This document shows, in pieces, positions 1-7,331 of a DNA stretch of 44,613 bases. The notes under the pieces are model-generated. The model ran no database searches, had not been told where the DNA came from, and was given only the letters and a program-made list of their open reading frames with translations. The first letter of the stretch is position 1. Every line of letters starts with the position of its first letter. The DNA comes from Brevinematales bacterium (GTDB lineage Bacteria; Spirochaetota; Brevinematia; Brevinematales; GWF1-51-8): positions 1-44,613 of the forward strand of contig JABLXV010000023.1 in NCBI GenBank assembly GCA_013177895.1, given 5' to 3'. A program made the translations under genes and the position numbers.

Positions 1-68
1 CTGCGAATCACATCGAGAGCCGACCTTCCGATCGAACCTGTCGCGCCGAGTAAAACCAGCCGTTCCAT
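1..68 (-). CDS. dxr: 1-deoxy-D-xylulose 5-phosphate reductoisomerase, N-terminal 22 codons (cut by window edge)
   Basis: Only the start of this gene lies in the window. The ATG at 66-68 follows a good ribosome-binding site (AAGGGGG, 5 nt away). The visible protein begins MERLVLLGATGSIGRSALDV. The GATGSIG stretch is the NADPH-binding glycine motif that opens Dxr, the enzyme that converts deoxyxylulose 5-phosphate to methylerythritol 4-phosphate in non-mevalonate isoprenoid synthesis. The gene starts 9 bp after the stop of the preceding small membrane-protein gene, so it is probably the third gene of an operon that begins with the STAS protein. Identification rests on 22 residues. Another Rossmann-type enzyme is possible, but the GATGSIG-(R)S-LDVIR pattern is very Dxr-like. 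Confidence 0.8.
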   Translation of the reverse strand, partial: MERLVLLGATGSIGRSALDVIR

Positions 69-77
69 CTTGCCCCC

Positions 78-488
78 TTAATCCCACACCGCGAGGTTGC
101 GGGAGTGCTCGTCATAGAATATGACTCCGTCGGTGCGGAAAGAGTACCGGTAGGTAAAAAAAAGTTTGAGTCTTTCCTTCTCGTCAACACCGCCGGCGAA
201 AACACATGCGTACTTCTTGCCGCCCTTCCGCGCGAGAAAATCCACCTTCAGCGCGCACGCCTTCTCGTTATCGTCGATATAGAAATGATATTCATTGGAT
301 ACCGTGTGACGGTAGACCTCGAATCCCGCCTGCCGCAGTTTATACCAAAAAAACCTCCTCTCCTTAGGAAGGGAGAGAAGGCTTTTTAAAATTCGTTTTT
401 TTTCAAGAATTTTAACGCCGAGCCAAAGCCCGCCTGCCCCGCATACCAGAACAAATCCGGCAAGGGCAAGTAGAAAGCGCGAACCCAT
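78..488 (-). CDS. small membrane-anchored protein of unknown function
   Basis: A 136-residue protein with one N-terminal membrane segment (about residues 4-26) and a basic cytoplasmic part. I do not recognise the family. The region around residues 67-100 (YHFYIDDNE, then KVDFLARKGGKKYACVF) has the alternating strands of a restriction-endonuclease-like fold, as in small membrane-tethered proteins with a D-x(n)-ExK core. However, the usual E-x-K is not intact here (ACVFAGG), so nuclease activity is not supported. Its ATG overlaps the stop of the STAS gene by one base (TGATG), which implies translational coupling. It is followed 9 bp later by dxr. Confidence 0.75.
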   Translation of the reverse strand: MGSRFLLALAGFVLVCGAGGLWLGVKILEKKRILKSLLSLPKERRFFWYKLRQAGFEVYRHTVSNEYHFYIDDNEKACALKVDFLARKGGKKYACVFAGGVDEKERLKLFFTYRYSFRTDGVIFYDEHSRNLAVWD

Positions 489-823
489 CAGTTCGTCATA
501 ACTTTCGCGGCGTCATCCACACTATTGATAATCTCGAAAAGACCGTCCAATTCGACGATTTTCAGGGTTTTTACGACATTCTGGCTGAGATTGCTGAGTA
601 TCAGACGTCCGTTAATATCCTTCAACTGGCGTAAGGTGGCGATAAAAACACGGATACCGCTGCTGCTGAGATAATGCACATCGCCGAGGTCGAATATAAA
701 TAACTTACTGCCATTGTTTATATGTGTATTTATTACTTCTTCCAATTCAAGAGCTTGATTTATTTCAAGACGGCCGGAAACGCGCAAGATAATGATGTCA
801 CCTCTTTTTTCGGCATCAATCAT
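488..823 (-). CDS. STAS-domain protein (anti-anti-sigma factor type)
   Basis: A 111-residue single STAS domain, the fold of SpoIIAA/RsbV anti-sigma-factor antagonists. The phospho-acceptor loop is visible as DLGDVHYLSSSGIRVF, where the conserved D-x-S-S-G serine would be phosphorylated by a partner kinase. The order of strands and helices and the length fit the family. The start is set at the ATG at 821-823, because GGAGG lies 5 nt upstream of it. An in-frame ATG four codons earlier (833-835) has no ribosome-binding site and overlaps that GGAGG. A strong promoter lies at 859-887. No cognate kinase or phosphatase gene is present in the window, so the regulatory target is unknown. It is the first gene of an apparent STAS-membrane protein-dxr operon. 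Confidence 0.88.
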   Translation of the reverse strand: MIDAEKRGDIIILRVSGRLEINQALELEEVINTHINNGSKLFIFDLGDVHYLSSSGIRVFIATLRQLKDINGRLILSNLSQNVVKTLKIVELDGLFEIINSVDDAAKVMTN

Positions 824-858
824 ACCATCCTCCATAAAGATACATTTACATCCCCAAT

Positions 859-887
859 ATGATAAAAGAAATCAAGAAATTTGTCAA
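859..887 (-). promoter_or_regulatory. sigma-70-type promoter for the STAS-dxr operon
   Basis: On the minus strand: TTGACA (882-887), a 17-bp spacer, and TATCAT (859-864). The predicted start of transcription is about 30 nt before the STAS ribosome-binding site. Confidence 0.75.
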
Positions 888-917
888 TCTTGAGCCGGAA
901 ATTATTAGCCGGAAAAT

Positions 918-1277
918 CTATTCCGCTTTCGCGGTAGTCATCTCGCAGTTGCCCTCGAAGACAACCCCGTCGGCGATTTTCAGTTTGGGGGTTTTGATAT
1001 CCCCGTACAGTTTCGCGGTAGTCAGGAGTTCGAGACGCTTCCGCGCGGTAATATTCCCGCGGATCTCGCCGCCAATAATCACCTCGTCGCAATAAATATC
1101 GCCTTCCATCTTGCTGTCTGGCCCGATTACCAGCAGTCCCTTCGCGTCCACAGTCCCGTGATACTTTCCGTCTATACGAAGCGATTCTTTAAATTTCATC
1201 GTACCGTCAAAAAATGTGTTACCGCTTAACGTCGTCTTCGTCAGGAAATCGCGGTAAGGATCAATCGTCTGAGCCAT
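918..1277 (-). CDS. bactofilin-family cytoskeletal protein
   Basis: A 119-residue protein built of a short N-terminal tail and a DUF583/bactofilin core (about residues 14-110). The core shows the repetitive beta-helix pattern (IDGKYHGTVDAKGLLVIGP, then GDIYCDEVIIGGEIRGNI). Bactofilins polymerise without nucleotide and act as scaffolds for cell shape, stalks or, in Bacillus, flagellar hair-pin and basal-body assembly. The start ATG (1275-1277) follows GGAGGATTTGC. It is the last gene of fliW-csrA-TPR-bactofilin, 24 bp after the TPR gene, so its expression is probably tied to flagellar synthesis. It is unusual in lacking any long terminal extension. Confidence 0.9.
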   Translation of the reverse strand: MAQTIDPYRDFLTKTTLSGNTFFDGTMKFKESLRIDGKYHGTVDAKGLLVIGPDSKMEGDIYCDEVIIGGEIRGNITARKRLELLTTAKLYGDIKTPKLKIADGVVFEGNCEMTTAKAE

Positions 1278-1301
1278 GCAAATCCTCCAAATATCGTTTG
1301 G

Positions 1302-1523
1302 TTATTTTGTAGTCATCACAAATACGCCGTCCCAGTTTTCCGGGGGCGGTGTTTTCATAAAATGATCGCAGCGATCCATATAGAGCTGCGCGGGACCGTC
1401 GTTCGGGACAAACTCCAGGCATTTCTTAAAATATGCCTTAGCTTCGTTAAATTGTCTCTGCTTGTACAGTTCGAGCGCCTTATTGTAATAGGGCAGCATG
1501 TCGAGCTTTTCCTTTGCAACCAT
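1302..1523 (-). CDS. small TPR protein
   Basis: A 73-residue protein with about one and a half tetratricopeptide repeats (residues 9-45: YYNKALELYKQRQFNEAKAY and the following helix). It ends in a tail containing YMDRC and PPPENWDGV. That tail strongly resembles the extreme C-terminus of class III adenylate cyclases with a terminal TPR (the P-P-P-x-W-D-G-V pattern), but no cyclase domain is present here. It may be a stand-alone domain that binds a partner through the TPR groove. The ATG (1521-1523) follows AGGAGGGACAC. It lies 15 bp after csrA and 24 bp before the bactofilin gene. Its function in this flagellar-regulation operon is unknown. Confidence 0.75.
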   Translation of the reverse strand: MVAKEKLDMLPYYNKALELYKQRQFNEAKAYFKKCLEFVPNDGPAQLYMDRCDHFMKTPPPENWDGVFVMTTK

Positions 1524-1538
1524 GTGTCCCTCCTATCT

Positions 1539-1772
1539 CTACTCAGTTTTCTTCTTCATGACATCTTTCAACGCGTCCACTTTCGACGCGGTCAGAGCGG
1601 CGGCCTGGTTTTCCTTCTGGATTTCGTCATAAATCTCCATCCGGTAGATTTTTACTTCCTTAGGCGCAACAATGCCAAGCTTTACCTGGTCTGGTTTCAG
1701 GCTCACTATTTTTATGACTATGTCGTCATTGATAATAATCGACTCGTTTTCCTTTCGGGATAAAACCAGCAA
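1539..1772 (-). CDS. csrA: carbon storage regulator CsrA
   Basis: A 77-residue CsrA, the small dimeric RNA-binding protein that represses translation by covering GGA motifs in mRNA leaders. In FliW-containing bacteria it controls flagellin synthesis. The canonical N-terminus (M)LVLSRKENESI begins at a TTG codon (1770-1772), which follows GGGAGG with an 8-nt gap. An earlier in-frame TTG (1791-1793) would put that ribosome-binding site inside the gene, so it is rejected. The RNA-contact strand (IKIVSLKPDQVKLGIVAPKE, residues about 20-40) is intact. The C-terminal tail of about 20 residues is longer than in E. coli CsrA, as is common when FliW is the antagonist. It lies 34 bp downstream of fliW. 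Confidence 0.93.
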   Translation of the reverse strand: MLVLSRKENESIIINDDIVIKIVSLKPDQVKLGIVAPKEVKIYRMEIYDEIQKENQAAALTASKVDALKDVMKKKTE

Positions 1773-1806
1773 TGACGTTTCCTCCCACCCCAATCTTTAA
1801 ACGGAA

Positions 1807-2289
1807 CTATGCCTTGCTCCCGTTCAGCGACACTTTATCATCCGACGTTTCCTCGGTTTCCTTGACTTGGAACACGAGGGCTTTCGTACCGTAATCGTTA
1901 ATGTTCGATATGCCCTGGATACCGAAACGCTTGGTGGCGTTGATAACCAACGGGCCGAGTAAATTCATCGTCATCTTCGCGGGATCTTCAGGTATGTTCA
2001 CGATCACGTAATCGAGCACCTCATCTCCTTCGGCAATCTGGAGCTGCTTCATATCCGATTCGTCGATCTTCAGTTCGTAGCCGGACATGAACATCCGGGG
2101 ATTGATGACTATGAAAGCGACATTCGTCTCTTCCTTACTCTGAAGCCAATAAAATCCGGGAAGGTCCTGGATTTCGAGAAGATAATAGTTATGATAATCC
2201 TCAAATCCCAAAATAGGTCCGACGAAGTCGATTGCGCTATTCTCGGGAACTTCGATTTCGCCATAAGCCTTCGTTACAATCTTCTCCAA
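1807..2289 (-). CDS. fliW: flagellar assembly factor FliW
   Basis: A 160-residue FliW, the antagonist that binds CsrA allosterically and is itself titrated by unassembled flagellin, so that flagellin translation follows secretion. Family features are the early GEIEVPE strand, GPILGFEDYHNYYLL (about residues 24-38), FYWLQS, and the C-terminal MNLLGPLVIN segment. The start is set at a TTG (2287-2289) placed 5 nt after GGAGG. An upstream in-frame GTG (2308-2310) lacks a ribosome-binding site. The gene has its own promoter (2316-2344), downstream of the terminator that closes flgL. It leads fliW-csrA-TPR-bactofilin. Confidence 0.92.
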   Translation of the reverse strand: MEKIVTKAYGEIEVPENSAIDFVGPILGFEDYHNYYLLEIQDLPGFYWLQSKEETNVAFIVINPRMFMSGYELKIDESDMKQLQIAEGDEVLDYVIVNIPEDPAKMTMNLLGPLVINATKRFGIQGISNINDYGTKALVFQVKETEETSDDKVSLNGSKA

Positions 2290-2315
2290 ACTCTCCTCCA
2301 AATTTAACACACTAT

Positions 2316-2344
2316 ACTTTATTATTAATCCCTAATTTTAGCAA
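2316..2344 (-). promoter_or_regulatory. candidate promoter for fliW-csrA
   Basis: Minus strand: TTGCTA (2339-2344), 17 bp, TAAAGT (2316-2321). The -10 is only a 4/6 match, but it lies in an A+T-rich leader directly behind the flgL terminator. Confidence 0.5.
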
Positions 2345-2351
2345 GTTTTAG

Positions 2352-2385
2352 AAAAAAGCATAGAGATTTATCCCTATGCTTTTTT
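2352..2385 (-). terminator. rho-independent terminator after flgL
   Basis: A perfect 12-bp stem (AAAAAAGCATAG paired with CTATGCTTTTTT) around a 10-nt loop, with flanking A and T runs on both strands. It lies 7 bp past the flgL stop and separates the flgN-flgK-flgL transcript from fliW. The symmetry means it could work in both directions. Confidence 0.88.
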
Positions 2386-2392
2386 ATCTATT

Positions 2393-3643
2393 TTATCTCA
2401 GGAAATCGAGTAACGTTTTCGGCATCAGGCGCGCCCCGACATTCAGCGCGACGTTATGCGAGAACTCGAGCATCTTCATTTCCATCATCGCCTGCGACAG
2501 ATCGGTGCCGATGGTTTTCTGGCTGATATCGGCGATATAGACCTGCTCGTTCGACAAACGTTCCTGCACGGTCTGCATCCGCATCTCGACAGCGCCCATA
2601 CTCGCGCGGTATTTCAGGATATTGTCCATCGCCATATCGATCCCGCCTAGCACCTGCCCGCCGATAGCGAACTGGTCGTTCTTGATCAGCGCCTCGCGGA
2701 AATCCACCAGTACGTCGAATATGCTGCCGGAGTACATTTTCGCTGAGGGCGAAAGGTTATTCGGGGGCTGCGAACCGGGGTCGATGATACCGAGGTTCTG
2801 GAGCACCGAGCCGCCGTTCGTGTCCATCAGCGTCAACTGGTGCGGTGTCGTCGATTCCAATGTAAAATAGCTCGCGCCGTTCTGGGTAATCACTCCCGCT
2901 TTGACCGCGGCGCCGGAATCGTTGATTTTCTTCGATATGACGTCGAGAGAATCGCCCTGGCTGATCGCGATCTCCATCCCGTCGACGATGATCTTCGAAT
3001 CGTTCGGGGCGGTATACCCTGTCGACGGAAGCGTCGGGATGATGAGCGAGTTGTATGCCCAGAACAACTGGTTGCCCGGCTGGTTGACGTTCACATTCTC
3101 GTTCTGCTCGATCTGCATCACCTGACTCTGATTATTCCCGATATATTTGACGTCGCTGACGAACTGGTCTCCGCTTTTTGGATCGGTGATCGTGTACTGC
3201 TTGAACGGCACATCGCCGACGAACGTCCCGCCGAACATGGGGTCGCCTTTATAGGTCGAATTCCCGATCGACACGAGTTCGCGGATCAGCTGGTCGACCT
3301 CCATCGCGGTATTCAGCCGTTCCTCTTCGGAGTAGATACCGTTCGCCATCTGTACCGCGAGCTCGCGGATACGCTGGAGTATATCGGTCGCGCTCCCCAG
3401 TTTGCCGTCCACATAGTCCATCTTCGCGGTGGCGTTCTGAATCAGTTTCCCGTAGGTATCTATTTCTTTCAGACGGCTGTCGTAGTCCATGAAGTTGACA
3501 GTCCCCGTGGGGTCGTCGCTGGGAAGATTGATCTTCACCCCGCTCGTCAACTGGTTCTGCACCTTCTCCAATTCCGCCTCGCGGTTCATAGCGTTAAACG
3601 TGAACTGGTTAGCCATCGATATTTGTGAAATCCCTGCTGCCAT
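2393..3643 (-). CDS. flgL: flagellar hook-filament junction protein FlgL (HAP3)
   Basis: A 416-residue FlgL, exported through the flagellar type III system to form the second junction layer between hook and filament. The N-terminal coiled-coil helix characteristic of flagellin-like proteins is visible (residues 8-75, including NQLTSGVKINLPSDDP), as is the matching C-terminal helix (about 345-416). The middle is a variable domain of about 190 residues. The start ATG follows AAGGAGGAGATA. It lies 21 bp after flgK and ends at a strong terminator. Spirochaete and Bacillus FlgL proteins are of similar layout, and the middle domain makes this one somewhat long. Confidence 0.94.
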   Translation of the reverse strand: MAAGISQISMANQFTFNAMNREAELEKVQNQLTSGVKINLPSDDPTGTVNFMDYDSRLKEIDTYGKLIQNATAKMDYVDGKLGSATDILQRIRELAVQMANGIYSEEERLNTAMEVDQLIRELVSIGNSTYKGDPMFGGTFVGDVPFKQYTITDPKSGDQFVSDVKYIGNNQSQVMQIEQNENVNVNQPGNQLFWAYNSLIIPTLPSTGYTAPNDSKIIVDGMEIAISQGDSLDVISKKINDSGAAVKAGVITQNGASYFTLESTTPHQLTLMDTNGGSVLQNLGIIDPGSQPPNNLSPSAKMYSGSIFDVLVDFREALIKNDQFAIGGQVLGGIDMAMDNILKYRASMGAVEMRMQTVQERLSNEQVYIADISQKTIGTDLSQAMMEMKMLEFSHNVALNVGARLMPKTLLDFLR

Positions 3644-3664
3644 TATCTCCTCCTTGAGACGCGC

Positions 3665-5566
3665 TTACGCGCCCATTCTCATCAATGTTTCCAGCATCCG
3701 GTCGAACACCGACACGAGTTTCGCCGAGGCGTTATACCCGTGCTGGAAGGTTATCATCTTGGTCATTTCCTCGTCGACGTTGACGCCGCTCGTCTTTTCC
3801 TTGAGCGTCTGGAGGTTCTGCACCACACCGTCGTTCTTACTGAAGTTCACCTGCGCGGTTTCGGAACGTGTCCCGAAGTCGCCGATGATCGTCTGGAAAA
3901 AGTCCCCGAACGTGGACTGGGTCTCCACCATCGTCTTCGAGAAACGTAAGTCCATCATCGCGATAATGTTCCGGTTGTCCGCGAGGCCGTTCATAATATT
4001 CGGCTTGCCGTCGCCGGTGGTATCGATACCCTTTGAGGCGGCAATCGTCTGCGGGTCGGCAAGTATCCGTTCGTCGAGCTTCATCCATCCCGCGGCGTTC
4101 TCCTGCGGGGTGAACGATATATTGAACTCGGGCGATATGAACTTGGTGATATCGTTGACATTCTTATAGTCGAACGAGTTCTGCGCTCCGGAACCGGCGA
4201 GCAGTCCCGCGACCCCTGAGAGGAGATTTCCGCTGTCCTCGATATGACGGATAGCGAACTCCGGGAAACTTTTATCCTCGGGGAAACGCGCCTTGAAGCT
4301 CAGCTGCCCCTTGGGGTTCAGATAGGCGGACACTCCCGCCTGCGACTGGTTGATTTTATCCATCACATTCTGGATGGTATCGGTCGCTTTATAATCGATC
4401 ACTATATCCGGGCCGCCCTTCTTTGCGGGGCCGAAGTTCAGCGAACCGCCGACGCCCGCGAGGATGTTTTTATCGAGTATCTGCGTGCCGCTCACTTTGA
4501 AAATCGCGGTACCGTCGACTATCCCGTCGTTCGTGAAATCGTAGTCGCCGTTCGCGTAAGGGGATAGCGGAATTTCCTTGAAGAAGTTGACGCCGGTCGC
4601 CTTGTTGAGGCCGAAACCGTCCTTATGCACCTCGTTGAACGATTCGGTGATATTGACCGCGAGGGAGTTGAGATTATTCATCGCGCCCTGCAGGTCTTCG
4701 TCGCGCGCGGAGATCAGTCCGCCGAGATAACCGTCGCCGAGCTTCACCATCCGTCCGTCGCCCCACTTCACGTCGATATATCCCTTGTTATCGGGGTTCG
4801 CCACGCCGACTATATGATTGACCAGCGGCCCCTGCACAAGGTTCTCGGAGCCGAGGTAGATAATGACTTCTTTATTGTTCTTGCGCTCGACCTTGATCTC
4901 GACTATTTTCGAGAGCTTATCGATCAGGAGGTCGCGTTTATCGTAAAGGTCGTTCGGGAAATCCCCGAGCGCCTCGGATTTGACGATTTGTACGTTCAGC
5001 TTCGCGATCTCGTCCGCCATCGCGTTGACCTCGGTGATCTTATCGATCGCGAGCATATTCGCCTGGTTCTGGACGGTAGCCAGCGAGTTATACACATGGT
5101 TCACGGTGTCGGTCAGCGCCTTGGTGCGCTCGATGAGTTCGTAACGCGCCGCGACCTCGGTGGGATCCTGCGCGACCTTGGACATCCCGTCCCAGAACGC
5201 GTCCAACGCGGTGCGGATATTCGGCTTGCCGGGCTCGTTCATAATCATCTCGATCTGGTGGAGGAAATCCTTCTTGGCCTCCCAGTACCCGAGTCCGCCC
5301 TTTTCGTAAAATATCTGGTCGTCGATCATCACGTCCTTCACGCGCTGGATATCCTGTACGACTACCCCGGTACCGATCTGCCCGGCCTGCATCGGATGAT
5401 TGGCAGACGGTTCGTAGATCGGTTTGAAGGTGGTGTTGTTCACCTTCTGCTTCGAGTACCCGGGAGTATCTATGTTCGACAGGTTATGCGCGATCGTGTC
5501 CATCCCTATCGAATTTGCCGCAAGCCCTTTCTTTCCGACTTCTACCCCGTGAAATGTGGATAACAT
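3665..5566 (-). CDS. flgK: flagellar hook-associated protein FlgK (HAP1)
   Basis: A 633-residue FlgK, the first junction protein on the distal end of the hook. The N-terminus has the conserved rod/hook/HAP motif: GVEVGKKGLAANSIGMDTI followed by HNLSNIDTPGYSKQK. The C-terminus has the matching helix with VNVDEEMTKMITFQHGYNAS and VFDRMLETLMRMG, so the terminal coiled coil is complete. The start ATG is preceded by AGGAGGACAGC. It lies 19 bp after flgN, its likely export chaperone gene, and 21 bp before flgL. The central domain (about 200-500) is poorly conserved, as usual for FlgK. Confidence 0.95.
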   Translation of the reverse strand: MLSTFHGVEVGKKGLAANSIGMDTIAHNLSNIDTPGYSKQKVNNTTFKPIYEPSANHPMQAGQIGTGVVVQDIQRVKDVMIDDQIFYEKGGLGYWEAKKDFLHQIEMIMNEPGKPNIRTALDAFWDGMSKVAQDPTEVAARYELIERTKALTDTVNHVYNSLATVQNQANMLAIDKITEVNAMADEIAKLNVQIVKSEALGDFPNDLYDKRDLLIDKLSKIVEIKVERKNNKEVIIYLGSENLVQGPLVNHIVGVANPDNKGYIDVKWGDGRMVKLGDGYLGGLISARDEDLQGAMNNLNSLAVNITESFNEVHKDGFGLNKATGVNFFKEIPLSPYANGDYDFTNDGIVDGTAIFKVSGTQILDKNILAGVGGSLNFGPAKKGGPDIVIDYKATDTIQNVMDKINQSQAGVSAYLNPKGQLSFKARFPEDKSFPEFAIRHIEDSGNLLSGVAGLLAGSGAQNSFDYKNVNDITKFISPEFNISFTPQENAAGWMKLDERILADPQTIAASKGIDTTGDGKPNIMNGLADNRNIIAMMDLRFSKTMVETQSTFGDFFQTIIGDFGTRSETAQVNFSKNDGVVQNLQTLKEKTSGVNVDEEMTKMITFQHGYNASAKLVSVFDRMLETLMRMGA

Positions 5567-5585
5567 GCTGTCCTCCTACCGGACG

Positions 5586-6089
5586 TTAGGCGATCCTGTT
5601 AATGATGTGGAGGTTTTTATGCCCCTCGCCCCGTTCCCGGTAATTATAAGTTTCCGTAACCGCGCCGCGGTTCGCAAAATTCAACGTAAAATTGATGATA
5701 TTCAAATTCGACTGAATCATCCGGGAGTTCTCACGCATCGTCGTTTCCATCTTAGACGTGAGTTTCTTGATATTCTTCCGAAGCTGCTGGAATTCATCCT
5801 GCATCTCGAGAGGGAAATGCGCGATCAGCTCGCTGAGCGGAGCCGACATCTCGATCCCGAGTTCGCGGGTCAGCCTGCCGATAAGGAGCGCGCGTTTCTT
5901 GTCGAGCGCGTCCATCTGGTGCACGAGGACATCCTCCTCGGAATTAAGCTGCATCAGTTTCTTGATATCGACCTGCTTGAGCGCGTCGAATTTCTGTTCT
6001 TCGAACGACGCAAGCGATTCGATAACCCCGCTGATTTCCTTTAGCGCCGCACCCAACCCAGTGAGTTCCTTCATCCATTCTGCCGACAT
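5586..6089 (-). CDS. flgN: FlgN-family flagellar export chaperone
   Basis: A 167-residue, almost entirely helical protein. FlgN chaperones bind the C-terminal helices of FlgK and FlgL and hand them to the export gate. Here the long central coiled coil (about residues 25-130, with EEDVLVHQMDALDKKRALLI) and the position just before flgK-flgL support the call, although the sequence family is weakly conserved. The start is set at ATG 6087-6089, which has GGAGGG 5 nt upstream. An upstream in-frame extension of 35 residues would run through that ribosome-binding site and the sigma-28-like promoter. First gene of the flgN-flgK-flgL operon. Confidence 0.85.
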   Translation of the reverse strand: MSAEWMKELTGLGAALKEISGVIESLASFEEQKFDALKQVDIKKLMQLNSEEDVLVHQMDALDKKRALLIGRLTRELGIEMSAPLSELIAHFPLEMQDEFQQLRKNIKKLTSKMETTMRENSRMIQSNLNIINFTLNFANRGAVTETYNYRERGEGHKNLHIINRIA

Positions 6090-6133
6090 ATTATCCCTCC
6101 ATGGAATATTCAGACATCCCTGTCTCTCTTCAA

Positions 6134-6160
6134 GTATCGGCGTATTATGAAAAAGTTGTA
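6134..6160 (-). promoter_or_regulatory. candidate sigma-28 (FliA) promoter of flgN-flgK-flgL
   Basis: Minus strand: TACAACTT, 11 nt, GCCGATAC. The reference sigma-28 pattern is TAAAGTTT-N11-GCCGATAA, so the -10 matches 7 of 8 and the spacing is exact, while the -35 is weaker (5 of 8). The predicted transcript starts about 35-40 nt before the flgN ATG. No comparable sigma-70 promoter is evident here. Confidence 0.65.
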
Positions 6161-6237
6161 GGATTAATAAAGGTGGAATTTGCATTATAAACAAACTGAA
6201 ACGGTTAATTATATGAATTTGTTTTTCCTAAATGCAA

Positions 6238-6266
6238 TTGACTAATTCTTTGTGTACTTTTATAAT
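6238..6266 (+). promoter_or_regulatory. sigma-70-type promoter of the ATPase-nuclease island
   Basis: TTGACT (6238-6243), 17 bp, TATAAT (6261-6266). It is near-consensus, 28 nt upstream of the ATPase start codon, and divergent from the flagellar operon. Confidence 0.8.
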
Positions 6267-6293
6267 ACTTTAATCAGGATACAGGAGAATAAT

Positions 6294-7331
6294 ATGCTTA
6301 CTAAAATCACCTTTGAAAACTTTACTGCCTTTGATGAACTAGAAATAAAATTTTCAAAAGGGATAAATATTTTTATTGGCGAAAATGGAACTGGAAAGAC
6401 CCATATTTTAAAAGCCTTATATGCTGCTTGTGATATCACAAAGAGTAAAAAGGGATTTGCGGATAAGATCAATGATGTTTTTTATCCATCTATCAAGCAA
6501 ATTGGGCGACTTGTAAAAAGATCAAATACTAGTAATAGCGGGTATGTGGAAGTTAAACGCATTTTATCAAAAGAGCAAGAGATCGCACTTAGAATAACAT
6601 TAACAAATCATATTATTACCCCCGATAGAGCCAAGGTAACAGGAGCTACAAAACAATGGTTAGACAACCCATTTGAGTCAGTATTTATTCCGGTTAAAGA
6701 TATGATGGCAAATGCCCCAGGCTTTCGATCACTCTACGCAACAAGAAACATCCATTTTGAAGAAGTGTATGCCGATATTATTGACCGCGCTTTCCTCCCA
6801 CCCTTAAGGGGACCAATGGATAAAGACCGGGTAAAACTGTTAGAAATTCTTCAAAAATCAATGGATGGAAAAGTGAAATTAAAAAATGAGGAGTTTTTTC
6901 TTAAAAACAAACAGGGAGAGCTTGAGTTTACTCTATTAGCGGAAGGATTTAGAAAATTAGGACTTCTATGGTTACTCATTCAAAACGGTACTTTATTAAG
7001 CGGAAGCACATTATTCTGGGATGAACCTGAAACCAACCTAAACCCTAAACTCATGCGAACAGTTGTAAATATTTTAATGGAATTACAACATCTAGGAGTA
7101 CAAATTTTTCTCTCAACACATGACTATATCTTATTAAAAGAATTTGATCTTGCCGCAAAAAGAGATGACCATATTCGCTATCTCAGTTTATTTCGTTCTA
7201 AAACTACCGATAAGATCATTCATTCCCCAAGTGATACATTCCAAAATCTTTCACCAAACACAATTGATGATACTTTTGGTTCACTAATTGACCGCCAGAT
7301 TTCAAGAGATATGGGGGGATTGGGTAAATGA
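6294..7331 (+). CDS. compact ABC/SMC-type AAA ATPase, possible defence module
   Basis: A 345-residue ATPase of the RecF/OLD-like AAA_15/AAA_21 group. Visible motifs are Walker A GENGTGKT (residues 29-36), a signature-like AEGFRKLG (216-223), Walker B LFWDEPE with its catalytic glutamate (240-246), a D-loop-like TNLNP, and the switch histidine in STHD (274-277). There is no long coiled coil and no TOPRIM domain, so it is neither an OLD nuclease nor a Rad50/SMC. The start ATG is set by AGGAG 6 nt upstream; an ATG-less 14-codon extension was trimmed. Its stop overlaps the next gene (ATGA). The gene is clearly A+T-rich compared with its neighbours, which suggests transfer. Such ATPases paired with a small nuclease occur in several anti-phage systems; that role is an inference. 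Confidence 0.88.
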   Translation: MLTKITFENFTAFDELEIKFSKGINIFIGENGTGKTHILKALYAACDITKSKKGFADKINDVFYPSIKQIGRLVKRSNTSNSGYVEVKRILSKEQEIALRITLTNHIITPDRAKVTGATKQWLDNPFESVFIPVKDMMANAPGFRSLYATRNIHFEEVYADIIDRAFLPPLRGPMDKDRVKLLEILQKSMDGKVKLKNEEFFLKNKQGELEFTLLAEGFRKLGLLWLLIQNGTLLSGSTLFWDEPETNLNPKLMRTVVNILMELQHLGVQIFLSTHDYILLKEFDLAAKRDDHIRYLSLFRSKTTDKIIHSPSDTFQNLSPNTIDDTFGSLIDRQISRDMGGLGK

